Shown here in pieces: positions 8,835-19,980 of a DNA stretch of 64,000 nt. The notes beneath the pieces were generated by a model that saw only the letters and a list, made by a program, of their open reading frames with translations, ran no database searches and was not told the origin of the DNA. How positions within the stretch are numbered: the stretch's first letter is position 1; each line of letters starts with the position of its first letter. Source of the DNA: Candidatus Binatia bacterium (GTDB lineage Bacteria; Desulfobacterota; Binatia; UBA12015); the NCBI GenBank assembly GCA_036563615.1, contig DATCMB010000011.1, positions 1 through 64,000 of the forward strand, read 5' to 3'. Both the position numbers and the translations under genes were made by a program.

Positions 8835-9743
8835 ATGCTGGATCCTCGGCTGTTCACCCCACTCCCGGCCGAGCAGCGGCGGCGGATCGGCGCCGACTAC
8901 GTCGCCTACGCGCTGAAGCGCGACGGCGAGCCCGACGTCGCCCGGCGCACGCTGTCGCGGCGCGAGGAGTTCTTCCGCGAGCTCGAGTCGCGTCCGCAGC
9001 CGGTCTGGCGCGGCGAGAAGATCACGCAGGACGAGTTCACGCAGCTCCACCGGGGCGTCAAGCCGCTCTCTGCTGCGTCACCGCTGGTCTGGTGGCTCGT
9101 GCAGGTGTCCCGCGCCAACGAGGGCGAGGCCTGGGGTGTCGACTACCTGCTCGATCGCGGCGGCTTCGACGGCCTCGGTCGCGGCGGCGTGCTCAGGCCG
9201 CGCGACTTCGCGGACCTCGAGGAGACGTACCACACGCGCATCCTGCGCTCGATCGTGCGCCTGTTCGGCGTCGACTACGAGCTGCGCGAGCCGCCGCGCG
9301 TCATCCAGCAGTCCGTCAAGCTGATGTCGCGCCTGCCGCAGCGCGGGTCGTACGTGCTGCTGCTCGCGGGCGAGCTCATGGGCACGGTCGCGTTCCTGCG
9401 CATGGCCGAGCGCGGCGAGAAGCTGCTCGCGGAGTGGCCGGAGATGCAGAGCCGCGTGCGCGAGCTGCTCGACGAGATCCTGATCGACGAGATCGGCCAC
9501 GTGACCTTCCTGCTCGGCTCGATGAACGCGGTCGAGCTCGCGGCCGTGCGTCGGCTGTCGAAGCTCTACATGCGCCTCTCACGCCTCGGCTACCGCGAGC
9601 GCAATCCCGACACGCAGCTCGTGCTCGAGCGCATCTCGAACTACAGCCTGGCGCTGTTTCCCGAGCGCGTGCTGCGCCGGGCGTTCGTGCCGGCGCAGTA
9701 CTGGCCGGAGTGCTACGGCCCGCAGCCCGGGATGGCGGCATGA
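8835..9743 (+). CDS. Ferritin-like di-iron carboxylate protein
   Basis: This 302-residue, largely helical protein has two ExxH motifs, E130-T-Y-H133 and E219-I-G-H222, plus E180 (AGELMG) and E96/E98 (NEGEAW). Together these form the four-helix di-iron ligand pattern. Enzymes of this fold are oxygenases, oxidases or iron stores. The length and irregular N-terminus do not match ferritin or rubrerythrin, so an oxygenase/hydroxylase or aldehyde-type activity is more likely. It is the first gene of a coupled cluster: its TGA overlaps the ATG of a TetR gene by 4 bases, and an amidohydrolase, a VOC protein and an SDR follow. The substrate is unknown. Confidence 0.75.
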   Translation: MLDPRLFTPLPAEQRRRIGADYVAYALKRDGEPDVARRTLSRREEFFRELESRPQPVWRGEKITQDEFTQLHRGVKPLSAASPLVWWLVQVSRANEGEAWGVDYLLDRGGFDGLGRGGVLRPRDFADLEETYHTRILRSIVRLFGVDYELREPPRVIQQSVKLMSRLPQRGSYVLLLAGELMGTVAFLRMAERGEKLLAEWPEMQSRVRELLDEILIDEIGHVTFLLGSMNAVELAAVRRLSKLYMRLSRLGYRERNPDTQLVLERISNYSLALFPERVLRRAFVPAQYWPECYGPQPGMAA

Positions 9744-10453
9744 GCGTCCGAGCCGAGCGCGGCCGCGTCGCGCGCCGGGCGCGCGGCCCCGGGAGGCCGC
9801 CCGGACCGAGCCGCGTCAAGCAAGCGCGCGCCCGTCTGGTCGCGACGGCGAGCGCGATTTACGCCGAGGGCGGCGACGCTGGGCTCAGCTACGCGGTGCT
9901 GGCCGAGCGCTCGGGTCTCACCAAGCCGACGCTGTTCCACTACTTCCCGACCAAGGACACGCTGCGCTACGCCGTCTTCCAGGCGCTCGGCGAGCGTCTC
10001 GAGGCCGCCGCGGAGAGCTGGTTCGACGCCCCGCCCGAGAGCTTTGCCGCGCGCCTCGACCGCCTCGTCGGCGCACTCGTCGACTTCTACGGCGCCGACC
10101 CGGTCAACGCGCGCATCCTCTGCCGCGGCCTGCTCGAGACGCGCGGCGGCGTCGGCATGCCGCCCGTCTTCGCCCACTTCGTGCGGCGCTTCACCGAGTT
10201 CATCGCCGCCGGCGTGCGCGCCGGCGAGTTCTACCCCGACCCGCCGCTCGCGACCGTGCTGTCGATCGGCGGCGTGGTGCTGTTCGAGTTCATGCTGCCC
10301 GCGCACGGGCGGCGCCAGCTCTACGGCGGCAGTCTTCCGAGCCTCGAGCAACGCAAGGCGGAGATGGTCGCGCTCGTCCGTCGCGCCGTCGTCCGCCCCG
10401 CCGCGCGGCTCGGCCGCACGGAGCGCGCGACAGCGAGCAGGAGCCGGACATGA
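9740..10453 (+). CDS. TetR/AcrR family transcriptional regulator
   Basis: This 237-residue protein has a basic N-terminal arm rich in Arg (residues 1-30), a TetR helix-turn-helix (LSYAVLAERSGLTKPTLFHY, about 46-66) and a ligand-binding C-terminal half. It starts at ATGA overlapping the ferritin-like stop codon and ends in a 4-base overlap with the amidohydrolase start. It is therefore co-translated within the cluster and probably autoregulates it. The ligand is unknown. A plausible operator would lie near the promoter at 8800-8835; no clear palindrome was identified. Confidence 0.93.
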   Translation: MSVRAERGRVARRARGPGRPPGPSRVKQARARLVATASAIYAEGGDAGLSYAVLAERSGLTKPTLFHYFPTKDTLRYAVFQALGERLEAAAESWFDAPPESFAARLDRLVGALVDFYGADPVNARILCRGLLETRGGVGMPPVFAHFVRRFTEFIAAGVRAGEFYPDPPLATVLSIGGVVLFEFMLPAHGRRQLYGGSLPSLEQRKAEMVALVRRAVVRPAARLGRTERATASRSRT

Positions 10454-11562
10454 AGACGATCGACGCCGACGGTCACGTGATCGAGCCCGCCGACCTCTGG
10501 CAGCGCGAGCTGCCGCCGTCGCTCCGCGCGCGTGGCTTCGCGATCCGCTGGAACCCCGACACACGTCAAGAAGAAGTCCACCTCGAAGGTCGGGTGCTCC
10601 TGCCCTTCGGCATCGTCGGGGTCGGGCTCGCGGGACGACCGTTCGACGACGTCGGCAAGGGCGTGCGCTACGCGGAGCTCCTCCCCGGCGGCAGCGACCC
10701 GCGGCAGCGCCTGCGCGACATGGACACCGAACGCATCGACGTCGCCGTGCTCTACCCCTCGATCGGGCTCTTCCTCGAGGCGGTCGACGATCCGGCGCTC
10801 GCCGCGGCCTGCTGCCGCGTCTACAACGACTGGCTCGCGGACTACTGCCGCACGGATCCCGCGCGTCTGATCGGAGTCGCCGCGGTGCCGCTGCAGGACG
10901 TCGACGCCGCGGTGCGCGAGATGCAGCGCGCCGTCGCGGAGCTCGGCATGAAGGGCGTCTTCGTCCGCCCGAACCCGTGCAAGGGGCGCAGCCTGCACCA
11001 CCGCGACTACGACCCGTTCTGGGCGGCGTGCGCGGAAGCGGGCGTGCCCGTGGGGCTTCATCCGTCGGGCGCCGGAGATCTGCCGGGGACGATGCAGGGC
11101 CTGCCGCTCGACGCGCCGATCATGGGCCACCCGTCGATCTTCTTCATCGACGACTACATCGGCTTCTCGCAGCTCGTCTGCGGCGGCGTGCTCGAGCGCC
11201 ATCCGAAGCTGACGGTCGTCGTGCTCGAGGCGGGCGGCGGCTGGCTCGGCCACTGGTTCGACCGCTTCGACCACTTCGCGCGCGTCTACGGCTGGATGGC
11301 GCCCGAGCTGAAGCTCAAGCCGAGCGAGTACTTCAAGCGCCAGTGCTTCATCTCCTTCGACCCCGACGAGACGACGCTGCCGCTGCTCGCGCCGGTGATC
11401 GGCGAGGACCGCATCGTCTGGGCGTCGGACTACCCGCACCTCGACGCCACCTTCCCGGGCGTCGTCGACGAGCTCGAGGAGCACCTCGAGAAGCTGCCGC
11501 TCTCGGCGCGCGACAAGGTCCGCGGCGCGAACGCGGCGCGGCTCTACGGGCTCGCCGCCTGA
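10450..11562 (+). CDS. Amidohydrolase family (ACMSD-like) metal hydrolase/decarboxylase
   Basis: This 370-residue amidohydrolase-2 protein has the metal-binding start IDADGHVIE, the Arg-rich loop DPRQRLRDMDTERIDVAVLYPS, a His in VGLHPSG and the late Asp in WASDYPHLDATFPG. The family contains ACMSD, gamma-resorcylate decarboxylase and hydrolases of cyclic substrates, usually in degradation of aromatic or cyclic compounds. It is translationally coupled to the TetR gene (ATGA) and followed by VOC and SDR genes. The cluster is likely catabolic; the exact reaction cannot be read from sequence. Confidence 0.92.
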   Translation: MKTIDADGHVIEPADLWQRELPPSLRARGFAIRWNPDTRQEEVHLEGRVLLPFGIVGVGLAGRPFDDVGKGVRYAELLPGGSDPRQRLRDMDTERIDVAVLYPSIGLFLEAVDDPALAAACCRVYNDWLADYCRTDPARLIGVAAVPLQDVDAAVREMQRAVAELGMKGVFVRPNPCKGRSLHHRDYDPFWAACAEAGVPVGLHPSGAGDLPGTMQGLPLDAPIMGHPSIFFIDDYIGFSQLVCGGVLERHPKLTVVVLEAGGGWLGHWFDRFDHFARVYGWMAPELKLKPSEYFKRQCFISFDPDETTLPLLAPVIGEDRIVWASDYPHLDATFPGVVDELEEHLEKLPLSARDKVRGANAARLYGLAA

Positions 11563-11622
11563 GCACGCGAGAAAGGCGCGCGCGACACGCCCGCGAGGAA
11601 CGCGCGTGAGGAGGAACGAGCG

Positions 11623-12105
11623 ATGAAGAACGCCCGCCTGCTGCACTACTCGCACTGCGTGTCCGACCTCGAGCGCTCGCGCGCCTTCTACACCGACGTG
11701 CTGGGCTTCGAGGTCGTGCTCGAGGCCGAGTTCGACGACGCGGCGACGGCGCGCGTGATGGGCGTCCCGGACGCGAAGTTCAAGGGCGTCTTCATGAAGC
11801 GCGACGGCATGCGCATCGAGCTCATCGGCTTCTCGAATCCGCCGCCCGAGCGTGCCGCGCGCAAGCGCGCCGCGAACGAGGTCGGGCACTCGCACCTGAG
11901 CTTCTACGTCCTGAGCCTCGACGAGACGCTCGCCGAGCTGCGCGCGCAGGGCGTGACGGTCGAGGACGAGACGCGCACCGTGCTGCCGAGCGGCATCGAG
12001 TGCTGCGTCGTGCGCGATCCCGACGGCTTCCCGATCGAGATCGTGCAGGTGCCGACGCTCGACCTCCTGCCCTACGAGGTTCCCAACGCGCCCGCGGCGG
12101 GCTGA
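11623..12105 (+). CDS. VOC (glyoxalase/dioxygenase fold) protein
   Basis: This 160-residue protein has two beta-alpha-beta-beta-beta modules typical of the VOC superfamily. The first begins [27 protein letters not shown] and the second [18 protein letters not shown]. Candidate metal ligands are the early His, H131-region residues and the Glu of [10 protein letters not shown] strong ribosome site (GAGGAGGAA) precedes the ATG. Members act as glyoxalase I, extradiol dioxygenase, epimerase or resistance proteins. Its place between an amidohydrolase and an SDR suggests a step in the same catabolic route. Confidence 0.9.
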   Translation: MKNARLLHYSHCVSDLERSRAFYTDVLGFEVVLEAEFDDAATARVMGVPDAKFKGVFMKRDGMRIELIGFSNPPPERAARKRAANEVGHSHLSFYVLSLDETLAELRAQGVTVEDETRTVLPSGIECCVVRDPDGFPIEIVQVPTLDLLPYEVPNAPAAG

Positions 12106-12117
12106 ACGGAGGCCGAG

Positions 12118-12884
12118 ATGTCGCGCTCGACGGGAAGGCTCGCCGGCAAGGTCGCCGTGATCACCGGCGCCGCGAAGGGACAGGGCGCGGGCGTGGCGCG
12201 TGCGTTCGCGTCCGAAGGAGCGAGCGTCGCGCTGCTCGACGTCCTCGACGACGCGGGCGAGGCGGTCGCGGCCGCGATTCGCGCGGAAGGCGGCACCGCC
12301 CTCTTCCGGCGCTGCGACGTGTCGCGCGAGGACGACGTGTCCGCCGCGATCGCGGCGGCGGTCGATGCGTACGGCGGGCTCGACGTCCTCTACAACAACG
12401 CGGCCGTGATCTCGTACGGCAACCGCATCGCCGACATGCCGGTCGAGCAGTGGGACCGGACGATCGCGATCAACCTGCGCGGCCCGTTCCTGTGCGCGAA
12501 GTACGCGCTGCCGCACCTGATCGCGCGCGGCGGCGGCGTGATCCTGAACGTCTCGTCGCACGGCGCGTTCCAGGCCGCGCCGGTCGGCGTCGCGGACTAC
12601 GCGACCGCGAAGGGCGGCCTCGTCACGCTGACCTACTACCTCGCGTCCGAGTACGGCTCGAGCAACGTGCGCGCGAACTGCATCGCGCCGGGTCCGATCC
12701 CGACCGACCTCAACGCGCCGTTCCTCGGCACGCCCGAGGGCCGCGCGGCGACCGCGATGTTCATCCCGCTCGGGCGCGTCGGCGAGATCGACGACGTCGC
12801 ACGCGCCGCGGTGTTCCTCGCCTCCGACGAGGCCAAGTGGATCAGCGGTGCCGTTCTGCGCGTCGATGGTGGTATCGTCGTGCA

Positions 12885-12888
<4 letters not shown>
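12118..12888 (+). CDS. Short-chain dehydrogenase/reductase
   Basis: This 256-residue classical SDR has the nucleotide-binding [10 protein letters not shown], an NNA motif after LDVLY, the catalytic Ser in LNVSSHG, YATAK as the Tyr-Lys pair and a typical C-terminus [10 protein letters not shown]. An acidic residue after the second strand (LLDVLDD) favours NAD(H). It lies 12 bases after the VOC gene with CGGAGG before its ATG. Its stop codon overlaps the GTG start of the next gene (GTGA). It likely oxidises or reduces an alcohol or ketone in the cluster's pathway. Confidence 0.95.
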
Positions 12889-15578
<2,690 letters not shown>

Positions 15579-15580
15579 TC

Positions 15581-16939
15581 TCAGCAGCCGCCGATCGCGT
15601 ACACCCGGCCCGCGGTCGTGCCGACGTAGAGCCGCCCCGCCGCGAGGATCGGCGAGCCGTTGAGCTGGCCCTGCACGTCACGGCGCCACAGGTCGCCGCC
15701 GTTCACGTCGAGCGCGATCAGCGTGCGACGCAGCGCCAGGTAGATGCGGCCCGACGCGTCGATCACCGGCGGGTTGTTCTGGAAGCGCCCGCGCCCGAGG
15801 TCGCTGCGTTGCCACTTGACGGCGCCGTTCAAGCCGATCGCGTAGATCGTGTTCTTGAGGCCTTTCGACACCCCGAAGACGATCGTGTTGCGCGGCACGT
15901 CGAGCGCCGGCGGCGCCATGCGGTAGCCCTTCGGGATCGCGAACAGCAGCGTCGAGGTCGGCTGGCCGCCGGGCGAGACCGGCGGGTTGACCACGTAGAG
16001 CCCCTTGCGCAGGCCGACGTAGATCTGGCCCGTCGTCGGGTGCACGACCGGTGCAAGGTTCTCGTTGCGTCCGATGCTGCGCTTCGGCTCGAGCTGCACG
16101 CGCCACAGCTCGGCGCCGGTCTGCGGATCGAACGCGCCGAGCGCGCCGCCGCCGATCACGACGTAGAGCACGTTGCCCGACGGGCTGAGCGCCGGCGACG
16201 CGTTGCGGATGCCGCCCCCGACCGGGTTCAGGCACCACTTCGGCTGGCGCACCGGGCCTGGGCACATCGCGATCAAGGTGCCCGCGCTGAGCGAGTCCGA
16301 CGCCATGTAGATCAAGCCGTCGTTGCCGATGATCGGCGGCACGGTGATGTCGCCGTCGGTGCAGACCTTCTGCCGCCACGCGACGGTCGCCGACGACGAT
16401 CCGAGCGGCGGCACGTTGATCGCCCACATGTCGTTGTCGCGCGTGCCGATGAAGGCGTAGCTGCCATTGCCGATCACCGGCGCGGAGCGATCCGGGCGCT
16501 TGCCGATCTCGTTGGTCTTGCACCAGAGCTCGGCTCCGGTGTTCGGGTCGACCGCGCAGATCGGCGCCTTGCCGACGGGGACGAAGAGCGTCTCGGGCTC
16601 ACCGGTGTTGCCCGGCGCGAGCGCGAGCGCGCTCAGCACCTGCCCCTTCAGCTTGGTCTCCCAGACGAGGTTGCTGCACGTCGGACCGTTGAACGGGCTC
16701 TGCCCGGTGTGCTGCACGTTCTGCTGGTAGACCGGCCACGAGCCCGCCGCGATGCCGAAGGGCCCCGGAGTCGCGGGGCAGTTCGGGTTCGCGTCGATGC
16801 AGACGTTGTTCTGCTCCTCGCGGGAGCAGCGCGGTGCGGCGCCGACGCTCTGCGCCTCCACGAGAGACGCGAGCGCCACGAGCGCCCCCAGCAGCGCATG
16901 GCCCCACCGCGAGAGTCCCCAGCCGATTCCTTGCTGCAC
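15581..16939 (-). CDS. Secreted PQQ-like beta-propeller repeat protein
   Basis: This 452-residue protein starts at the GTG at 16939 behind GGAGGAG and has a signal peptide (ALLGALVALASLVEAQSVGA). Repeats of about 45-60 residues follow, each with the motif (A/I)xDxxTGxxLWxxx or close variants (CAVDPNTGAELWCKT, GAFDPQTGAELWRV, LALDVNGGDLWRRD), forming an eight-bladed-type propeller. Catalytic PQQ-dehydrogenase residues are not evident, so it is probably a scaffold or binding protein. Cysteines cluster near the mature N-terminus. It is convergent with the glucosidase, with only 2 bases between stop codons, and divergent from the chalcone-isomerase-like gene. Confidence 0.85.
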   Translation of the reverse strand: MQQGIGWGLSRWGHALLGALVALASLVEAQSVGAAPRCSREEQNNVCIDANPNCPATPGPFGIAAGSWPVYQQNVQHTGQSPFNGPTCSNLVWETKLKGQVLSALALAPGNTGEPETLFVPVGKAPICAVDPNTGAELWCKTNEIGKRPDRSAPVIGNGSYAFIGTRDNDMWAINVPPLGSSSATVAWRQKVCTDGDITVPPIIGNDGLIYMASDSLSAGTLIAMCPGPVRQPKWCLNPVGGGIRNASPALSPSGNVLYVVIGGGALGAFDPQTGAELWRVQLEPKRSIGRNENLAPVVHPTTGQIYVGLRKGLYVVNPPVSPGGQPTSTLLFAIPKGYRMAPPALDVPRNTIVFGVSKGLKNTIYAIGLNGAVKWQRSDLGRGRFQNNPPVIDASGRIYLALRRTLIALDVNGGDLWRRDVQGQLNGSPILAAGRLYVGTTAGRVYAIGGC

Positions 16940-17124
16940 GATCTCCTCCTCCGGCTCTTTGCCGACCGCTGGACGGTTGCAAAGGCGGTGCCGCGACGTG
17001 TCCGAAATCTCGGCAGGAATTTCGCCACGCACCCCGCAACCCGTTGCGCCGCTGCGAGAAGCTGGCAAGGGTGCGGGTTGCAGTAGACCGACTCGGTGGA
17101 CCCGAGAGGTCCCGGGAGGATGCC

Positions 17125-17724
17125 ATGAAGACACGTTCGAGCTCGCTCACGGCGCGCGCCGTCGCCGCCCTCGCCCTCGCGTTCGCGCTGGCCATCGCCG
17201 TCCCGATTCCGGACTCGGCCCGCGCCGCGACGCTCCAAGGCGTGACCTTCCCCGACACCGCGACGGTCGGCGGCAAGACCGTCAAGCTCAACGGGATGGG
17301 CGTCCGCGTGGCGTACGTGTTCGTCAAGGTCTACGTCGCCGGTCTCTACCTCGAGCAGACGACGCGCGACGCCTCGGTCGCGATCGACAGCGACCAGCCC
17401 AAGCGGATGCTGCTGCAGTTCCTGCGCGAGGTCTCGCACGACGAGATGGTCGACGCGATGAAGGAAGGCTTCGAGCACACCGGGTCGCCCGCGCTCCAGC
17501 CGCAGATCGACCAGTTCTCGGGCTTCTTCACGCAGCCCCTCACCGAGGGCTCGCAGGTGAGCTTCGACTACGTGCCCGGCGAGGGCACGACGGTGACGAT
17601 CGGCGGCGCCAACAAGGGCACCATCCCGGGCGCGGACTTCATGAAGGCGCTGTGGGGCATCTGGCTCGGGCCCGAGCCCGCGGACGCGAGCCTCAAGGAG
17701 GGTCTGCTCGGCGGCGGCAGCTGA
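17125..17724 (+). CDS. Exported chalcone-isomerase-like protein
   Basis: This 199-residue protein has a clear signal peptide ending near ARAA (residues about 1-34). The rest is the chalcone isomerase-like domain: GVTFPDTATVGGKTVKLNGMGVR, KVYVAGLYLE, RMLLQFLREVSHDEM and IPGADFMKALWGIWLG. Bacterial members of this fold are periplasmic and mostly lack proven isomerase activity; some bind fatty acids. GGGAGG precedes the ATG. A small 5-bp hairpin (17098-17112) lies just before that ribosome site. Confidence 0.9.
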   Translation: MKTRSSSLTARAVAALALAFALAIAVPIPDSARAATLQGVTFPDTATVGGKTVKLNGMGVRVAYVFVKVYVAGLYLEQTTRDASVAIDSDQPKRMLLQFLREVSHDEMVDAMKEGFEHTGSPALQPQIDQFSGFFTQPLTEGSQVSFDYVPGEGTTVTIGGANKGTIPGADFMKALWGIWLGPEPADASLKEGLLGGGS

Positions 17725-17731
17725 GCGCCGC

Positions 17732-17748
17732 GCGCGCTTCGGCCGCGC
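17732..17748. terminator. UUCG-tetraloop hairpin between convergent genes
   Basis: A GC stem (17732-17737 with 17742-17748, one bulged base) is closed by a C-UUCG-G tetraloop, starting 8 bases after the stop codon of the chalcone-isomerase-like gene. No U-tract follows. The facing gene is glk, which ends at 17855. Confidence 0.35.
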
Positions 17749-17854
17749 AGCGACTTCCTTGCGGCGCTCCGCGGCGAGCCCGTGACGCGGCGACGCTTCC
17801 CGTTTCTCGCTGTTCGGGGCGAGCCTCGTCGGCGTCTGCGTTTGCGTGCCCCGA

Positions 17855-18850
17855 TTACAGCCGCAGCGCGTAGTGCGCGGCGCCGAGCAGCGCCGTCCGC
17901 GGCTCGAGGGCGACGTGCACGGGGATCTCCTCGACCACGTGCCGGAAGCGTCCCTTGTCGAGGTAGCCGCGCGGGAAGACCTCGCGCAGGCGCGGCAGGA
18001 TCTTCGGCGCGATCCCGCCGCCGACGTAGACGCCACCGTAGGTGAGCGCGCGCAGCGCCATGTTGCCGGCCTCCGCGCCGTAGAGCTCGCAGAACATGTC
18101 GAGCGCCTTGCTCGCGAGCGGCTCGTTGCGCGTCAGCGCCGCCTCGGAGATCGCCGCTCCCGGATCGCCCGTCGCGATCTGCTGCTCGAGCCAGTCGGGC
18201 GCGGGCGCGAACCCGGTGTCGCGTAGGAACTCGTAGATCGAGTGCAGACCGGGGCCGGAGAGCACGCGCTCGTAGCTGACGTGGTCCCTGTGCTTGTCGC
18301 GCAGGTAGCGCAGCAGCCCGATCTCGAGGTCGTTGCGCGGCGCGAAGTCCGCGTGCCCGCCCTCCGACGCCATCGGGTGGTGCTGGGCACCGTCGAAGAA
18401 CAGGTAGGCCTCGCCGAGCCCGGTGCCGGCGGCGATGACCGCGATGTGCCCCTTGCGCGCCGGGGTGCGCCCCGGGTGCAGCACCACCAGATCGTCCGCC
18501 GGCAGCGACAGCATGCCGTACGCCGTCGCCTCGAGGTCGTTCAGCAGCTTGACGCGCGGCGTGCCGAGCTTGTCGGCGAGCAGGCGCTCGTCGAGCGTCC
18601 ACGGCAGGTTGGTGGTGCGGACGCGCCCTTCGAACACGGGCCCCGCGACGTCGAAGCACGCCGCGTCGATCTTCTCGGGCGGCCCCTCGGCGAGAAACGC
18701 GTCGAGGATCTCCTCGAAGTTCTCGTGCGCGCGGCTCGGGAAGCTCTTCTCCCGGATCAGCGCGAAGCGCTCCTGACGCTCGCGGAACAGCGCGAGCAGC
18801 GTCTTGGTCCCGCCGAGATCGCCGGCGAGGATGGTTTCCGTCGTGCTCAA
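17855..18850 (-). CDS. glk: Glucokinase
   Basis: This 331-residue protein matches the proteobacterial Glk type (ROK-unrelated): phosphate loop LAGDLGGTKTLLALF, catalytic LLNDLEATAYG, AGTGLGEAY, SEGGHADFAPRN and a C-terminal GGVYVGGGIAPK. It converts glucose and ATP to glucose-6-phosphate. The only plausible start is a TTG at 18850, whose TTGA overlaps the opcA stop codon, so translation is coupled. It is the last gene of the glucose/pentose phosphate operon and supplies the substrate for zwf. Confidence 0.95.
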   Translation of the reverse strand: MSTTETILAGDLGGTKTLLALFRERQERFALIREKSFPSRAHENFEEILDAFLAEGPPEKIDAACFDVAGPVFEGRVRTTNLPWTLDERLLADKLGTPRVKLLNDLEATAYGMLSLPADDLVVLHPGRTPARKGHIAVIAAGTGLGEAYLFFDGAQHHPMASEGGHADFAPRNDLEIGLLRYLRDKHRDHVSYERVLSGPGLHSIYEFLRDTGFAPAPDWLEQQIATGDPGAAISEAALTRNEPLASKALDMFCELYGAEAGNMALRALTYGGVYVGGGIAPKILPRLREVFPRGYLDKGRFRHVVEEIPVHVALEPRTALLGAAHYALRL

Positions 18851-19980
18851 GCGTTCACCTCGTCGACCAGACGGCGCGCGATCTCCAGGCTCGAGCGGTA
18901 GACCGCGTCGTGGCCGAGGTCGGCCATCTCCTGTGCGACCATCGCCGCGCGGCTGCGCGACGGCACGATCACGCCGTGCGTCGGCGTGCCGCGCGACGCG
19001 ATCGCGATCCGCTCGCCGCCGTGGCACACGACGCGCACCTCGGTCGGGTCCTGTTGCTTGCCCCAGCACAGCCGGGTCGCGAACGCGTCGGGCGGGTCCG
19101 CGTCGCCCGGCCGCGTCACCGCGCGCACCTCGATGGGGGTGCGCGTGGTGAAGATCCACTCGAAGCGGCGCGGCCCGAGCCGCCGCGCGCTCTGCACCTT
19201 CCAGCGCAACCGATCGGCGAGCCAGCCGACGAGCAGCCACGCCTGCGGACCGGTCCGCGCGCCGTGCTCGACCTCGACCTCGAGCAGCGTGTCGAGCGCG
19301 CCCGGCGCGACCGCGGGATCGAGCGCCTGGCTGACGAGGCTCCGCCACGGTCCGAGACGCGTCCAGGCGAGGTCCGAGACGCCGTTGCCGCGCGGCACGC
19401 CCGCGGACCACGTCGCGGTGTCGACGAAGGCGCGCTCCTGATCGTCCCACTCGAGGCTGTCGAAGATCACCTGGCTCGCGACCTCGGCGAGCTCGCGGAA
19501 CAGCTCTCCGCCGCGCGACGGCGGCGTCGCGCCCGTCCACCAGAGCGCCGTCGGCAGGTCGCCCAGGATCAGCGGCCGCACGACCGACGGCAGGCGGCGC
19601 AGCATCCGGTCGGACGACGTGATCACGACGTGCTCGGAGCATACCTGACGTCCGCCGTCGCCGAGGTGGCAGAGCGCCGAGACGTACGCCTCGACCTGGT
19701 CTCCGTCCTTCGCCGGGTCGACGACCAGCATCAGGACGCGCGACGGGTGGTGCTCGACGAGCGGGACGATCTCGTCGCCGAGGCGCGAGGCGGCGTCGCG
19801 ATCCGGCGCGAAGACGATCAGGTTCGACATGCAGGCGCGCGTCACCGGCGCGGCGTCCGCGCCGGCCGGCGGCTCGCTCCACATCGCGGTCAGCTCGCGC
19901 TCGATCTGCTCGATGTCGACGGGCTTCGCCGGGTACGCGGTGAAGCCGGCCGCGTCGACGCTGGGCGCGGGCTCGCTCAC
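18847..19980 (-). CDS. opcA: OpcA-type glucose-6-phosphate dehydrogenase assembly protein
   Basis: This 377-residue protein has the OpcA pattern: MSNLIVFAPD, HPSRVLMLVVDP, a cysteine-containing EHVVITSSDRMLRRLPSVVRPLILGDLPTALWW core split over residues about 140-175, and SLEWDDQERAF. OpcA is an allosteric and redox-responsive activator of G6PDH, best known in cyanobacteria and actinobacteria. It starts at a GTG whose GTGA overlaps the zwf stop, and its own stop overlaps the glk start. Gene order zwf-opcA is conserved and supports the call. Confidence 0.92.
   Translation of the reverse strand: MSEPAPSVDAAGFTAYPAKPVDIEQIERELTAMWSEPPAGADAAPVTRACMSNLIVFAPDRDAASRLGDEIVPLVEHHPSRVLMLVVDPAKDGDQVEAYVSALCHLGDGGRQVCSEHVVITSSDRMLRRLPSVVRPLILGDLPTALWWTGATPPSRGGELFRELAEVASQVIFDSLEWDDQERAFVDTATWSAGVPRGNGVSDLAWTRLGPWRSLVSQALDPAVAPGALDTLLEVEVEHGARTGPQAWLLVGWLADRLRWKVQSARRLGPRRFEWIFTTRTPIEVRAVTRPGDADPPDAFATRLCWGKQQDPTEVRVVCHGGERIAIASRGTPTHGVIVPSRSRAAMVAQEMADLGHDAVYRSSLEIARRLVDEVNA

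Noticed and set aside
10321..12561. Minus-strand open frame opposite the amidohydrolase, VOC and SDR genes
   Set aside because: All three plus-strand genes have intact motifs and ribosome sites; the opposite frame does not.
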